This document shows, piece after piece, positions 1 through 8,254 of a stretch of 64,000 nucleotides of DNA. The stretch comes from Nocardia sp. NBC_00565 (GTDB taxonomy: Bacteria > Actinomycetota > Actinomycetes > Mycobacteriales > Mycobacteriaceae), in assembly GCF_036345915.1 (NCBI RefSeq), contig NZ_CP107785.1, positions 4,216,001 through 4,280,000 of the forward strand, written 5' to 3'. A model generated the notes under the pieces. It was given only the letters and a program-made list of their open reading frames with translations. It made no database searches and was not told where the DNA came from. A program made the position numbers and the translations under genes. Numbering within the stretch: the first letter of the stretch is position 1; every line of letters begins with the position of its first letter.

Positions 1-10
1 TCGGCTGGGG

Positions 11-1042
11 GTGAGCGGGGAGGCGCCGGAGACATTGGCGCGAATTGGGGCGCGATACGACGTGTCGCGGGATCGAGTTCGGCAGTTGCACACCCGGGCG
101 GTGGCGCAGATTCTGCGGGAAGCACAGTTGAGTGGACATCGGGCGGCGGGGGTATTCGCGGCGCGGTATCCGGTGGGGGCGCGCGATCAACAGTTGGTGC
201 GGGCGTTGCTGGTCGAGACGTATGCGACGGATACCGATCTGGCGGCCAATGAGTTGTCGTATGTGAAGCTGCGGTTGGCGGGGCACGCGGGTGCGGATGC
301 GAAGCGGGTCGCGGGCTTCGTCATGCAACGGATCATGGCGTGGCAGAAGAAGACGAATCGGCGGTTGGCGAAGCTGCACAATGCGGAGCCGTTGGCGACC
401 GGCGAGGTGAATTCGTGGTTGGGACAGGTTGATTGGCCGAACGATGGAAAAGCGCCCGCTCCCCTGCCGATCGAATCGGCGCGCACGCTGGACGGTGATG
501 ACGAAGGGCGCGGGCGGTTCTATCTGGACAAGGTCGGGCGTGATGTCGGGTTCGACTCCGGACTGGAGGCTCGGCTGCTGCGGACGTTGAATGCGAGTGG
601 TCTGGTCGAGACGTTCCAGGAGCAACCGAATGCCGTTGCCTACGAGATGGATGACTCGGAACGGATCTTCTACCCGAGCATCGTCGCGCGGCTGACGGAT
701 CGCCGGGTGGTGCTGATCGATGTCCAGCCGCTGGGACATGTCGGCTTCCATATCAATCGGGTCAAGTCCGCGGCCGGCCGCGCACAGGCGCATGCCAACG
801 GGTGGGGCTGGCTCGTGTGGACCGGCAGTCGGATCGGGATTCCGGACCTGTTGCGGTGCAAGGTGAATGGGCAAGTCGAGAACCGACTGCGGGAGCTGGT
901 CGAGCGGGGGCCGGTGTATTGGCCCGCCGTGCAGCAGCTGCGCGCGGAGGTCGAGATGGACCTGCTCGACTTCGTCGCGGTGGTCCTGCGCAACGAATGG
1001 CGTTGGGACCGTGCGCCGTTCCGATTGATCGAGGGTCGGTGA
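11..1042 (+). CDS. Sigma-region-4-like HTH protein with decayed PD-(D/E)XK-like domain (5' end possibly outside window)
   Basis: 343 residues from a GTG at base 11. The frame is open to the left edge, so the true start may lie outside the window. Residues about 5-30 resemble sigma-70 region 4.2 (LARIGARYDVSRDRVRQL). The middle (35-155) is helical and unrecognised. Residues 180-285 look like a restriction-endonuclease fold: SGLE at 183-186, then a YPS...DVQ stretch (221-239) where an active nuclease would have PD...(D/E)xK. Both catalytic positions are therefore altered and DNA cleavage is doubtful. The arrangement suggests a DNA-binding protein using a dead nuclease fold. The HTH similarity is clear; the nuclease assignment is inference from pattern only. 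Confidence 0.6.
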   Translation: MSGEAPETLARIGARYDVSRDRVRQLHTRAVAQILREAQLSGHRAAGVFAARYPVGARDQQLVRALLVETYATDTDLAANELSYVKLRLAGHAGADAKRVAGFVMQRIMAWQKKTNRRLAKLHNAEPLATGEVNSWLGQVDWPNDGKAPAPLPIESARTLDGDDEGRGRFYLDKVGRDVGFDSGLEARLLRTLNASGLVETFQEQPNAVAYEMDDSERIFYPSIVARLTDRRVVLIDVQPLGHVGFHINRVKSAAGRAQAHANGWGWLVWTGSRIGIPDLLRCKVNGQVENRLRELVERGPVYWPAVQQLRAEVEMDLLDFVAVVLRNEWRWDRAPFRLIEGR

Positions 1043-1357
1043 GTTTGCGCGGAGCGGGTTGTCGCGGATAGCCCACTTCGGCACGCTCGGCGGCATATCG
1101 GCCCTGCGCCTCGGCCAGGTCATGCATTTGACCGCCATTCGCGTTTGTCGCGTGATCGGTACGCCGCACGCCGCTTGTCGCACGATCGACACACCACGCG
1201 CCGAGTGAGGTCAGCGCCGCGTACAGCGCGATCGCCTGTTCGACATCGCTGCAGGCGGCGCGGCCGAATTGCGGCTCGCTGGAAGCCGTACCTGCGGTGA
1301 GCGCGATCAGCGACGGTCATCGGGAATGAAAGCCTCGATCAGGGGTTGCAACAACAC
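1043..1357. other. Intergenic stretch, possible decayed minus-strand coding
   Basis: No complete gene is visible. On the minus strand between about 1070 and 1310 one frame has coding-like third-base GC (it reads QAIALYAALTSLGAW and LAEAQGRYAAERAEVG), but it has no credible start or ribosome binding site and runs into the antisense of the first gene. It may be a gene remnant or chance. Confidence 0.3.
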
Positions 1358-1780
1358 ATGAAACTCGACGACGACGCTCGCGCACTCATCGGCTCCGGCG
1401 CCGATGCCACGCTTGTTACGGTCAACCCCGACGGCAGCCCGCAGGTTTCCGTGGTCTGGGTGGCGCTGCAGTCCACGCCGGACGGCGACGAACTCGTCAC
1501 CGCGCACCTCGCCGAATACAAGAAGGTCCGCAACGTCCGCCGTGATCCGCGCGTCTCGGTGACGATCCTGTCCCCCGAACGCGGCGAGGTGATGCGACCG
1601 TACCTAGCGGTGACCGGGACCGCCCGCATCGTCGAGGGCGGCGCGCCCGAACTCCTCACCGAACTCGCCAAGACCATGGTCGGCCCGGGCGTGAAGTTCC
1701 CGCCGGACAACGCACCGCCCGGACTCCTCACCCGCATCCGCATCGACAAGGTCGGCGGCATCGGCCCCTGGGCATCCTGA
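1358..1780 (+). CDS. PPOX-class F420/FMN-dependent oxidoreductase (pyridoxamine 5'-phosphate oxidase-like fold)
   Basis: 140 residues, the usual size for the split-barrel flavoenzymes annotated as PPOX-class F420-dependent enzymes in actinobacteria. The N-terminal ATLVTVNPDGSPQVSVVWV strand pair and the central KKVRNVRRDPRVSVTIL segment are family hallmarks. The latter contributes cofactor phosphate contacts in relatives. The ATG at 1358 is chosen because AGGGG at 1341-1345 is 12 bases upstream. A TTG at 1346 is also in frame but abuts that site. The gene stands alone. The substrate cannot be told; relatives act on F420H2- or FMN-dependent reductions. Confidence 0.85.
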   Translation: MKLDDDARALIGSGADATLVTVNPDGSPQVSVVWVALQSTPDGDELVTAHLAEYKKVRNVRRDPRVSVTILSPERGEVMRPYLAVTGTARIVEGGAPELLTELAKTMVGPGVKFPPDNAPPGLLTRIRIDKVGGIGPWAS

Positions 1781-1949
1781 CACCCAACTGCCCGCGGCAG
1801 ACGACGGCGGTCCTACAAGCGGCCCGCCGTCGCACACGCACCCCAACGTCGCGCCATGCGCGTGACGAATCCGGCCCTGCCCACGGGTCGCGCGCACCGC
1901 AGTGGATTCGTGTGCTCGGCCCACCGTGGTTTGTTCGCTGCACCGAGGT

Positions 1950-2936
1950 CTAGCGGACGAATATCGCCGCCGCCACGAATGTGACGATCAGCATCATCGC
2001 GCAGCAGGTGATCAGCTGCCAGTGGCCGATCGCCTGCTGCAGGCTGACGATATTGGCGCGCAGGCTGGTGTCGATGCGGTGGTGGTCGTCGAGCTTGCGT
2101 TTGACCTCAGCCAAGGAGTCGGCACGTTCCTGTGCGGATTCCTCGGTGCGTTCCAGGCGGGCGGTGAGCTTCATGATCTGCTTCTGCTTGTCCCGCACGG
2201 TTTTCCGGGACATGGCCAGGGTGGTGCGCTGATTGACCAACTCCTGGCGCTGACGGGCGATGACGCTGGCTTGCGTCTTCGTGTGGTGTTCCCAGTCGGT
2301 CACGGTGGCCCATCCTCCTGTCATCACATCGCGGTAGCCCCACGCGATCTCGCCTTGTACCCAGCCGCGCAGGAACTCGCGCAGTTCGTAGGGTTCGCGG
2401 CGCGGCACCGCGACCGCGCTGCTCGTGGCGTCCAACATGCCCAAATCGCTCCGGTAGTCGCAGGCGGGCGGCGCGAAGTCCGCGATCCCGAGGGCGGGCA
2501 GGTGCTGCACCCAGTAGCCCGAGGAGCACAGCCACAGCACGCCGTCGCAGCCGGTCGAGCGCAACCGGGCGGTATGGTACTGCGCCGACTCGCGATCCAG
2601 CGGTCCGGTACGCACCTCGATGGCGTACTGCTGCTCGCCGCTGCGCCAGAGCACATCGACCGGGATATCGCCTACTCGACGGTCCACCTCGGCGGAGTCC
2701 GCGCCGTACGCGGCGAGTCGGCCGCAGAGCCAATACTTCAGCCGCTGGCTATCCCATTGCGCGGCAGCACATTCCGGACATGTGCAGCCGTATCCCACGT
2801 TCGCCGCCGATGGACGGACCGGCGCTTCTCCAGTATCCGGCACTCGGGTGTCGGTGACGCGACTATCCGCCAATCCCAACTCGGCGAGCATCGCCCGACG
2901 CCCACACGTCCGCTCGACGCGCTGCTTCGTTCTCAC
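1950..2936 (-). CDS. CoiA-like putative nuclease with coiled coil and C-terminal membrane anchor
   Basis: About 328 residues from the GTG at 2936; a TTG at 2993 and an ATG at 2891 are alternatives. After a short Cys cluster (CTCPEC near 51-56) comes a stretch resembling the competence-protein CoiA nuclease fold: RLKYWLC with Lys near 67, Glu near 83, a VDVLW strand with Asp near 94, and YAIEVR with Glu near 107. These are the positions of the E, D and E-x-(Q/K) of that family, with Arg in place of the usual last residue. Residues about 216-300 form a Lys/Arg/Glu-rich coiled coil, and the last 20 residues are a single hydrophobic helix ending FVR. The protein would be tail-anchored with its domains in the cytoplasm. 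Nuclease activity is untested. Confidence 0.6.
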   Translation of the reverse strand: MRTKQRVERTCGRRAMLAELGLADSRVTDTRVPDTGEAPVRPSAANVGYGCTCPECAAAQWDSQRLKYWLCGRLAAYGADSAEVDRRVGDIPVDVLWRSGEQQYAIEVRTGPLDRESAQYHTARLRSTGCDGVLWLCSSGYWVQHLPALGIADFAPPACDYRSDLGMLDATSSAVAVPRREPYELREFLRGWVQGEIAWGYRDVMTGGWATVTDWEHHTKTQASVIARQRQELVNQRTTLAMSRKTVRDKQKQIMKLTARLERTEESAQERADSLAEVKRKLDDHHRIDTSLRANIVSLQQAIGHWQLITCCAMMLIVTFVAAAIFVR

Positions 2937-3361
2937 GCGACCACACCCCTGCCCACAACCACCGCAGATCAGGCGACCTACGCCATAGATCAAGAGTGCG
3001 CTAGCTTTCGCGCGCCCGCTAGCCCCCTATACCCCGCGCTCGGGTGCGCCACAACCCCGGAACCACCCTCGACCAGCCGATGTGCGCTGCCTCACAAGCG
3101 ATTTCGTTGCGACACGCGAGAGCATTGCCACAGTTATTCCGGTCGATTGATAGTTGCGGCCATTCCTTAGGACACGGTCGGACACCCCCGCGGAAGCGGA
3201 CTTATGCCGCACATCCAACCGGACGAAAGGCCCGGTGCAATCGGACCAAAGCCGCACCGAACGGGGTGCAGGCGGTACTCGAACCGTCGCGTCTACCGAT
3301 CGACGGATAGAATTTGGCGGCCACGGACGGAGTTCGGGCAATACGGGGAAGAAGGTATGGG
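2937..3361. promoter_or_regulatory. Divergent intergenic region
   Basis: This separates the minus-strand CoiA-like gene from the plus-strand repeat-protein gene. A -10-like TAGAAT lies at 3308-3313, about 50 bases before the plus-strand start, without an obvious -35. The stretch is locally less GC-rich around 3120-3180. No gene is seen. Confidence 0.3.
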
Positions 3362-4528
3362 ATGGACCACGACGAGCAGGGCGGCGATTCGATCGGCGCA
3401 ATCTTGTCGAGTCTCGCGACGACCCTGCGCGAGGTGAGCGACAAGCTCGACGCGGTCGCCGCCCACGTGGACGACGACCGTAACCTGGCCGGTCGCTTGG
3501 CCAAGTTGGAGGCGTGGGCATTCCGTACCGGGGAGGACGTTTCCAAGATCGGGACGCGTTTGGAGCAGGTCGAGACCGGGGCACCGGGCGACGAGCAGGC
3601 GGAGATCGCATCGGAGAGCCCGGTTGTACCCGCGACCCGGGAACGGCGCGAACCGATTCCGTCGCGTCGAGACCGCCTCGAGAACGTCAATGGGCGCGGA
3701 GCGCACGTCGATACCACCGGGCGCAATGCCACCACTGGACGCAATGACGAGGCCTCGACAGCACACGCGACCGGACGCAACGACCGCCTCAGTCCCGCGA
3801 CCACGCGCAATGAAACCGCGACTGGGCGCAGCGAAACCACCACCGGACACAACGAGCGCCTGGACCCCGCGCACCGCAACGACCGCTTGAAACCCGTGAC
3901 CGGACACAACGGGCGCCTCGAAACCCCCGTCGACACCGACAGCACCCCGCCCCGCCCGGCACGGACCGAGTTCACCGCGCCGATCGCCCGCACCGAACAT
4001 CTCGAACCCTTCGGCCCCGCAACCCCGAACGAGCCCGTCTCCCTCCCCTCTCGCACCCCGCAGCCGGTGCCACCGGCCGTTCCCGCGACCTATCACGGCG
4101 ACCCCCTCGCCGCCTCGAGCCCCCGCAGCGAATGGCTCGACTCGGCCACCCCTGCCACGCCTACCTACACCAACCGCCTCGAGCCCCAGCCCGCGACAAC
4201 CGGCGACCGGCTCGACTACGGCACCCCCGGATCGAGCAACGGCCGCCTCGAACCACTCACCTCCCCACCACGCAACGGCTACGAATCCCCCGCGCCCCGC
4301 CCCGATTCCGGCATGACCTCCCCTCGCACCGACGACAACGGCGCACTCCCGCCGGGCGCGCACCGCGCCACCACCGGCGAGGACACCTCCCACGTCGACA
4401 AGCTCCAAGCCATGCTCGATGAACTCAAGCGCAACCCCAACGGCCCCTTCGGCCGCCCCGAACCCACCACATCAGCCAACGAACTACCCGGCGTAGACCC
4501 GACATTCGCCATCCGCACCGAAGGCTGA
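3362..4528 (+). CDS. Hypothetical protein, N-terminal coiled coil then Pro/Thr/Asn-rich repeat region
   Basis: 388 residues from the ATG at 3362, which has GGGGAAGAAGG 7 bases upstream; an earlier in-frame ATG lacks such a site. The first 80 residues are helical with a heptad-like pattern (LREVSDKLDAVAAHV, RLAKLEAWAF, KIGTRLEQVE). From about residue 115 to 330 the chain is disordered and built from degenerate repeats around N-x-R-L-(E/D/K)-P (NDRLSP, NERLDP, NDRLKP, NGRLETP, TNRLEPQ, NGRLEPLT). The C-terminal 45 residues are again mildly helical (VDKLQAMLDELKRNP). I do not recognise a family. There is no signal peptide or membrane segment, so a cytoplasmic scaffold is one possibility. Confidence 0.6.
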   Translation: MDHDEQGGDSIGAILSSLATTLREVSDKLDAVAAHVDDDRNLAGRLAKLEAWAFRTGEDVSKIGTRLEQVETGAPGDEQAEIASESPVVPATRERREPIPSRRDRLENVNGRGAHVDTTGRNATTGRNDEASTAHATGRNDRLSPATTRNETATGRSETTTGHNERLDPAHRNDRLKPVTGHNGRLETPVDTDSTPPRPARTEFTAPIARTEHLEPFGPATPNEPVSLPSRTPQPVPPAVPATYHGDPLAASSPRSEWLDSATPATPTYTNRLEPQPATTGDRLDYGTPGSSNGRLEPLTSPPRNGYESPAPRPDSGMTSPRTDDNGALPPGAHRATTGEDTSHVDKLQAMLDELKRNPNGPFGRPEPTTSANELPGVDPTFAIRTEG

Positions 4529-4893
4529 CCACCCCACCCATCGGCGCACGAGTAACCACGCACACCGCGAGCGGGGATGTGCACACCCGCTGCCGCGCAC
4601 TCGCCACTCGCCGAGTGGGCTATTTGGCCACCGCATGTGATGTCACCATCGCCCTTTTGGCGCATTCTGAAACAGTTTCAGATCCGCTCCTTGGCCATCC
4701 GGACCAGGTCCTGGGCCGCCAACTCCTCCGCCGAAGCCTCCACCGGCTTCTTCTTCCTCGTCACGGCATCAAGTGTCGTCATCACGGCACCTTCCCGCTG
4801 AGCATCGCTCAGCGAATCAGGCCGGAAACACCCTTAAATCCACAGTCCCCCCCGGATCGGCGCGGGTGTGGGCGGGGAGGCCGATGGCGTGGA
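4529..4893. mobile_element. Remnant of an IS256-family element
   Basis: The stretch holds the 5' end of a transposase gene on the minus strand (4678-4782), broken at a palindrome with 7-base arms around one base (CTGAAAC at 4667-4673, GTTTCAG at 4675-4681). Upstream of the gene start is another palindrome (GCTGAGC / GCTCAGC, 4797-4813), then AT-richer sequence near 4830-4850 that could be the old left end. The rest of the element is missing. Confidence 0.5.
4678..4782 (-). pseudogene. IS256-family transposase, N-terminal fragment only
   Basis: 34 codons with a good ribosome binding site (GGAAGG, 6 bases before the ATG at 4782) read MTTLDAVTRKKKPVEAS... ending VRMAKERI-stop. The start through MAKER matches the conserved N-terminus of actinobacterial IS256-type transposases, which normally continue GLSLTGPDGLLKQ for about 400 residues. 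Here the frame diverges immediately after MAKER and stops, beside a palindrome. It is a 5' stub with no catalytic DDE residues. Recognition is from memory of the family, so the exact IS is not named. Confidence 0.6.
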
Positions 4894-5796
4894 CTAGTCG
4901 GACAGCGGCAGGTCGGTGAGTGTGGTGCGGATCAGTTCGCGCAACCAGCGGTGTCCGGTGTCGGCGGTGTTGCGTGGGTGCCAGGCCATGGCGATGGTGA
5001 TTTCCGGTAGTGGGACGGGGATTTCGAAGGCGCGCAGGCCGAGGGCGGTGCGTGTGGTCGCGGTGAGGGCGGCGGGGGCGGGGCAGATCAGGGTGCCGGA
5101 GCGGACCGCTAGGAGTGCGGTGGTGAGGTTGGGGACGGTGGCGACGACGCGGCGGGTGCGGCCGTGCAGGGCCAGGCGATCATCGATGGGGCCGCGGCCG
5201 CGGCGGGAGATGCTGAGGTGGGCGGCCGCGGCGAACCGCGCCACTGTGACGCGGTCGGTGATCAGTGGATGTTCCGGTGCGGCAACGCCGATCATGCGGT
5301 CGCGCAGCACGCGCTGCACGGTGGTCTCCGGATCGGTGTGGTCGATGACGCCGACCTCGATATCGACTCGGCCGTCGCGGAGCGCGGCGGTGCCCTCGCG
5401 GCTGTCCGGGAGAAAGTGCAGCGTCACGCCGGGGGCCTGCGCGCGGACGGCGGCCAACAGTGGTGTGGCCAACTCGCCGAGCACGATATCGCCCGCCTGC
5501 ACCGCGAAGCTACGCTTCAGCGTGGTCGGGTCGAGCCCTCCGCGCGGGGTGAGCAGTGTTCGGCCCTGTGCAACCAAAACGCTGACCTCGTAACGCAATT
5601 CGAGGGCGCGCGGCGTCGGCACCAGGTTGCGGCCCGCGCGTACCAGCAGTGGATCGCCGAGTACCCGACGCAGCCGCGCCAAGGTCCGGCTCATCGCGGG
5701 TGCCGAAGTGTGCAGCCGCTCGGCAGCCTGAGTGACGCTGTTGGTCTCCAGCAGCGCATCCAGAGCAACCAATAGATTCATATCGAGGGCGTCCAC
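4894..5796 (-). CDS. LysR-family transcriptional regulator
   Basis: About 300 residues from the GTG at 5796; an ATG at 5781 and one at 5835 are alternatives. The N-terminal winged HTH is typical (NLLVALDALLETNSVTQAA, then APAMSRTLARLRRVLGDPLLVR). The C-terminal part is the two-lobed effector-binding domain. An inverted repeat (5801-5852) sits across the start region, as expected for LysR autoregulation and a divergent target. No intact divergent gene remains to the right: the next plus-strand sequence is decayed, so the original regulon partner may be lost. The effector cannot be predicted. Confidence 0.88.
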   Translation of the reverse strand: MDALDMNLLVALDALLETNSVTQAAERLHTSAPAMSRTLARLRRVLGDPLLVRAGRNLVPTPRALELRYEVSVLVAQGRTLLTPRGGLDPTTLKRSFAVQAGDIVLGELATPLLAAVRAQAPGVTLHFLPDSREGTAALRDGRVDIEVGVIDHTDPETTVQRVLRDRMIGVAAPEHPLITDRVTVARFAAAAHLSISRRGRGPIDDRLALHGRTRRVVATVPNLTTALLAVRSGTLICPAPAALTATTRTALGLRAFEIPVPLPEITIAMAWHPRNTADTGHRWLRELIRTTLTDLPLSD

Positions 5797-5800
5797 TCCT

Positions 5801-5852
5801 GGATTATCTAGAATGGAAAGCCAAGTAACCAACATTGTGCTGGTGATAATCC
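5801..5852. promoter_or_regulatory. Candidate LysR operator
   Basis: Perfect 8-base inverted arms, GGATTATC (5801-5808) and GATAATCC (5845-5852), are 36 bases apart in the only AT-rich stretch here, just upstream of the LysR gene. The position favours the downstream start codons for that gene. Binding is inference. Confidence 0.4.
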
Positions 5853-6670
5853 GGCGCGGCTCCTGCCGCTGGTATGGACGGCGCCGTCCCGCCCGATCCT
5901 CGGCTCCACATCGGTACGGACGACACAGCCATGCCGAACTCGCCGGTACTGAGCCGGACCGGTTACCCCCTGAGCTTCTGCGACCTCGAAACTTACACTC
6001 GCACTTTGCAAATCAGCGCACTGCACAAGCTGTCCCGCGTCCCGGCCGCTGCGTGCCAGCCGCACCTATTACTCGTGCCAGTGGCCAGCCCACGAGACCG
6101 AGAGCCGAGATCACCATCGACGTCCACACCATCGTCGACGTCATCGATTTCACACCTGAATACGCGTCATACGCACTACGGCTCGACGCCACGGCCGAAC
6201 TACGGTATGTCAGCGTCGAGGAAGCTCCGACCGATCCTGGCGCATTGCTGGCAATCGGCACGGGCCCCGGTGATCGGTCCCGGCGCATCACCAGGCGATC
6301 GCCCCGCAGCCACGGCGACCGGTCCCGCCGGATCTCGACCGACGCCGCGGTCCCCCATTGGGCCGCAATCACTCCCGACGAAAAGAATGCCTACACCACG
6401 AACAAGCGGCCGGTGTTCGTGTCATCGCTCAACCTCGCGGCCGGCACAACGAGTGTCCCAGTCCAGGGCAGCGAAGGCTGGGACATATCACGACACAGCA
6501 CCATGCTGTCCGTGGCGACACAACCCATCGCCGTCCCACCGGATCCCGGCGCACAGAACGCGGTGTCCGTCGTTGCTATCGGCACCGACGCGGTCACTCT
6601 GGACGACGAGCGGCGAATGCGATCGGTCGATCCCCAACCAAGGCGCACATGGTCGACCAGACCCCTGAAC
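5853..6670 (+). pseudogene. Possible decayed plus-strand gene opposite the LysR regulator
   Basis: About 800 bases without an intact gene. Plus-strand third-base GC is coding-like in one frame from about 5874 to 6060 and in another from about 6107 to 6640 (reading IDFTPEYASYALRLDA and WAAITPDEKNAY). The second frame has no good start and no stop of its own, since it runs on through the antisense of the next gene. This fits a gene broken by frameshift and truncation. No family is recognised, and an unusual non-coding stretch is possible. Confidence 0.3.
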
Positions 6671-8203
6671 TCAGGGTGTCCGCTGCTCCTCAGGGGCCGG
6701 AGCATGATCCCGCGCAGGTGCCACCGTCGCCCCCTTCGACCGCTCCGTAAGCCCGCGATACGACGACGGCCGAATCGTCCGGAACCATTGCGCCGCACGG
6801 GTTCTGCGCGGCAGCCGGAACTTCATATCGGCGAGCATCTCGTCGATATTGTGGATGGAGAAGGGCGTGATGGCGGTGCCGTGCGCGTGGTGGCCATGGG
6901 TGCGCTCATCCATCCAGCGCAGCCGCTCGTCGACTTGGGCAGCCATCTCCTCCTGCGTCGGCAGCGCGAGGCGACCCTGCAGCAGTGCGGCGGTCCAATG
7001 CGCGGCGACCTCGGCGTTCAACGCGCTGATGACCGAGGAGTTGTAGCCGACGAAACTCAGATTCGGCACGCCGATGGGCAGGATCTGGCGGTGCAGCCGG
7101 AAATTGCCGTTCTCGTCAGTGAGCTGACGCTGCACATACGGGGTGAGGAAGGGCACCCGCTGCTGAAATCCGGTGGCGCACACCACGATATCGGCCTGCA
7201 GCAGCGTGCCGTCGGCGAGCCGCGCGCCCGGGCCGTGCTGACCGGCGAACAACTCGGCGATGGTGTTGTCACGGTGCACCGTGATCAGCCCCATTCCCAC
7301 CCGCTCGAAGAAGTCTTCGGTGACGGTGCCGACGGTGCTCTCGGCGATCTCCTCGAACCGCCCCTCGGGCACCAGACCGAGCTCACGCAGATGCGACCTC
7401 TTGATCGCCAGTTCTTGGATGACGTCGAGGTTGCTCTCGCGGACCGTATGCGCGGACCCGTGCAGGAACCGCTCGACCCGATTGAGCTCCTGATAGCGGA
7501 AGTGCGCCTCCCCCATCCGGGTCAGCATCAGCCGCTCGTAGTCGATCAGCCCCCGCGCCAGCTTGCGCGGCATCTTCCACAACAGCCGGCGCGCGACCAC
7601 ATTCGTCGAGGCCGCCACATGGCTGATCGCCTCGGCGATATCGCACGCCGATTTGCCATAGCCGACGACCACGACCGACTTGCCGCGTGCCCATTCGACA
7701 TCGAGGAACTCCGAGGCATGGCCGATCTGCCCGCCAGCCTGACGGAACAGCTCGACGCCGCGGAAGTCGGGCACCGCGGGATCGCTGAACACGCCGTTGG
7801 CGATGATCAGGTGATCGCAGGAGGTCCGGTGAATGCCGACCTGATCGCGGATCTCGAGCAGCCAGCCGCTATCCACCGGATCGGCCGCGACCACTTCGGT
7901 GCCGAGGCGCAGTGTCCCGCCGAAGCCGTGGTGGCGCACATACCCGTCGAGGTACTCCTGCATCTGCTGCCCGTCGGGCACGCGCGGATAGTCCGCGGGC
8001 ATCGGGAAGTCGGAGAAGTGATAGGTGTGTTTGCTGTTCTGTGCGCGCAGCCCGGGATACCGGCGCGTCGCGCTCCACACTCCGCCGAGGTCCGGCGTCC
8101 GATCGAATACCTCGACCGGAAACCCCTCCTGTCGCAATACCTTCGCGCAGGCGAGGCCTGCGATGCCCGCACCTACGATCGCGATGCGGTTCCCGCTCGT
8201 CAT
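6671..8203 (-). CDS. Flavin-containing monooxygenase (FMO / Baeyer-Villiger type)
   Basis: 510 residues from the ATG at 8203. An FAD-binding GAGIAGLACA lies near the N-terminus. A second NADPH-binding dinucleotide fold reads VVVVGYGKSACDIA mid-protein. The CATGFQQ segment matches the family's C-terminal ATG motif. The strict FxGxxxHxxxY fingerprint is only approximate (GGQIGHASEF), so the FMO versus BVMO assignment is open. The gene lies 51 bases downstream of a P450 gene on the same strand and is probably co-transcribed with both P450s. Likely chemistry is NADPH- and O2-dependent oxygenation of a hydrophobic or ketone substrate. Confidence 0.85.
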   Translation of the reverse strand: MTSGNRIAIVGAGIAGLACAKVLRQEGFPVEVFDRTPDLGGVWSATRRYPGLRAQNSKHTYHFSDFPMPADYPRVPDGQQMQEYLDGYVRHHGFGGTLRLGTEVVAADPVDSGWLLEIRDQVGIHRTSCDHLIIANGVFSDPAVPDFRGVELFRQAGGQIGHASEFLDVEWARGKSVVVVGYGKSACDIAEAISHVAASTNVVARRLLWKMPRKLARGLIDYERLMLTRMGEAHFRYQELNRVERFLHGSAHTVRESNLDVIQELAIKRSHLRELGLVPEGRFEEIAESTVGTVTEDFFERVGMGLITVHRDNTIAELFAGQHGPGARLADGTLLQADIVVCATGFQQRVPFLTPYVQRQLTDENGNFRLHRQILPIGVPNLSFVGYNSSVISALNAEVAAHWTAALLQGRLALPTQEEMAAQVDERLRWMDERTHGHHAHGTAITPFSIHNIDEMLADMKFRLPRRTRAAQWFRTIRPSSYRGLTERSKGATVAPARDHAPAPEEQRTP

Positions 8204-8254
8204 GGGACGGAGATTACGTCGCTTACGCGAATGCGGCAAAGCCTCGGTGCGATT

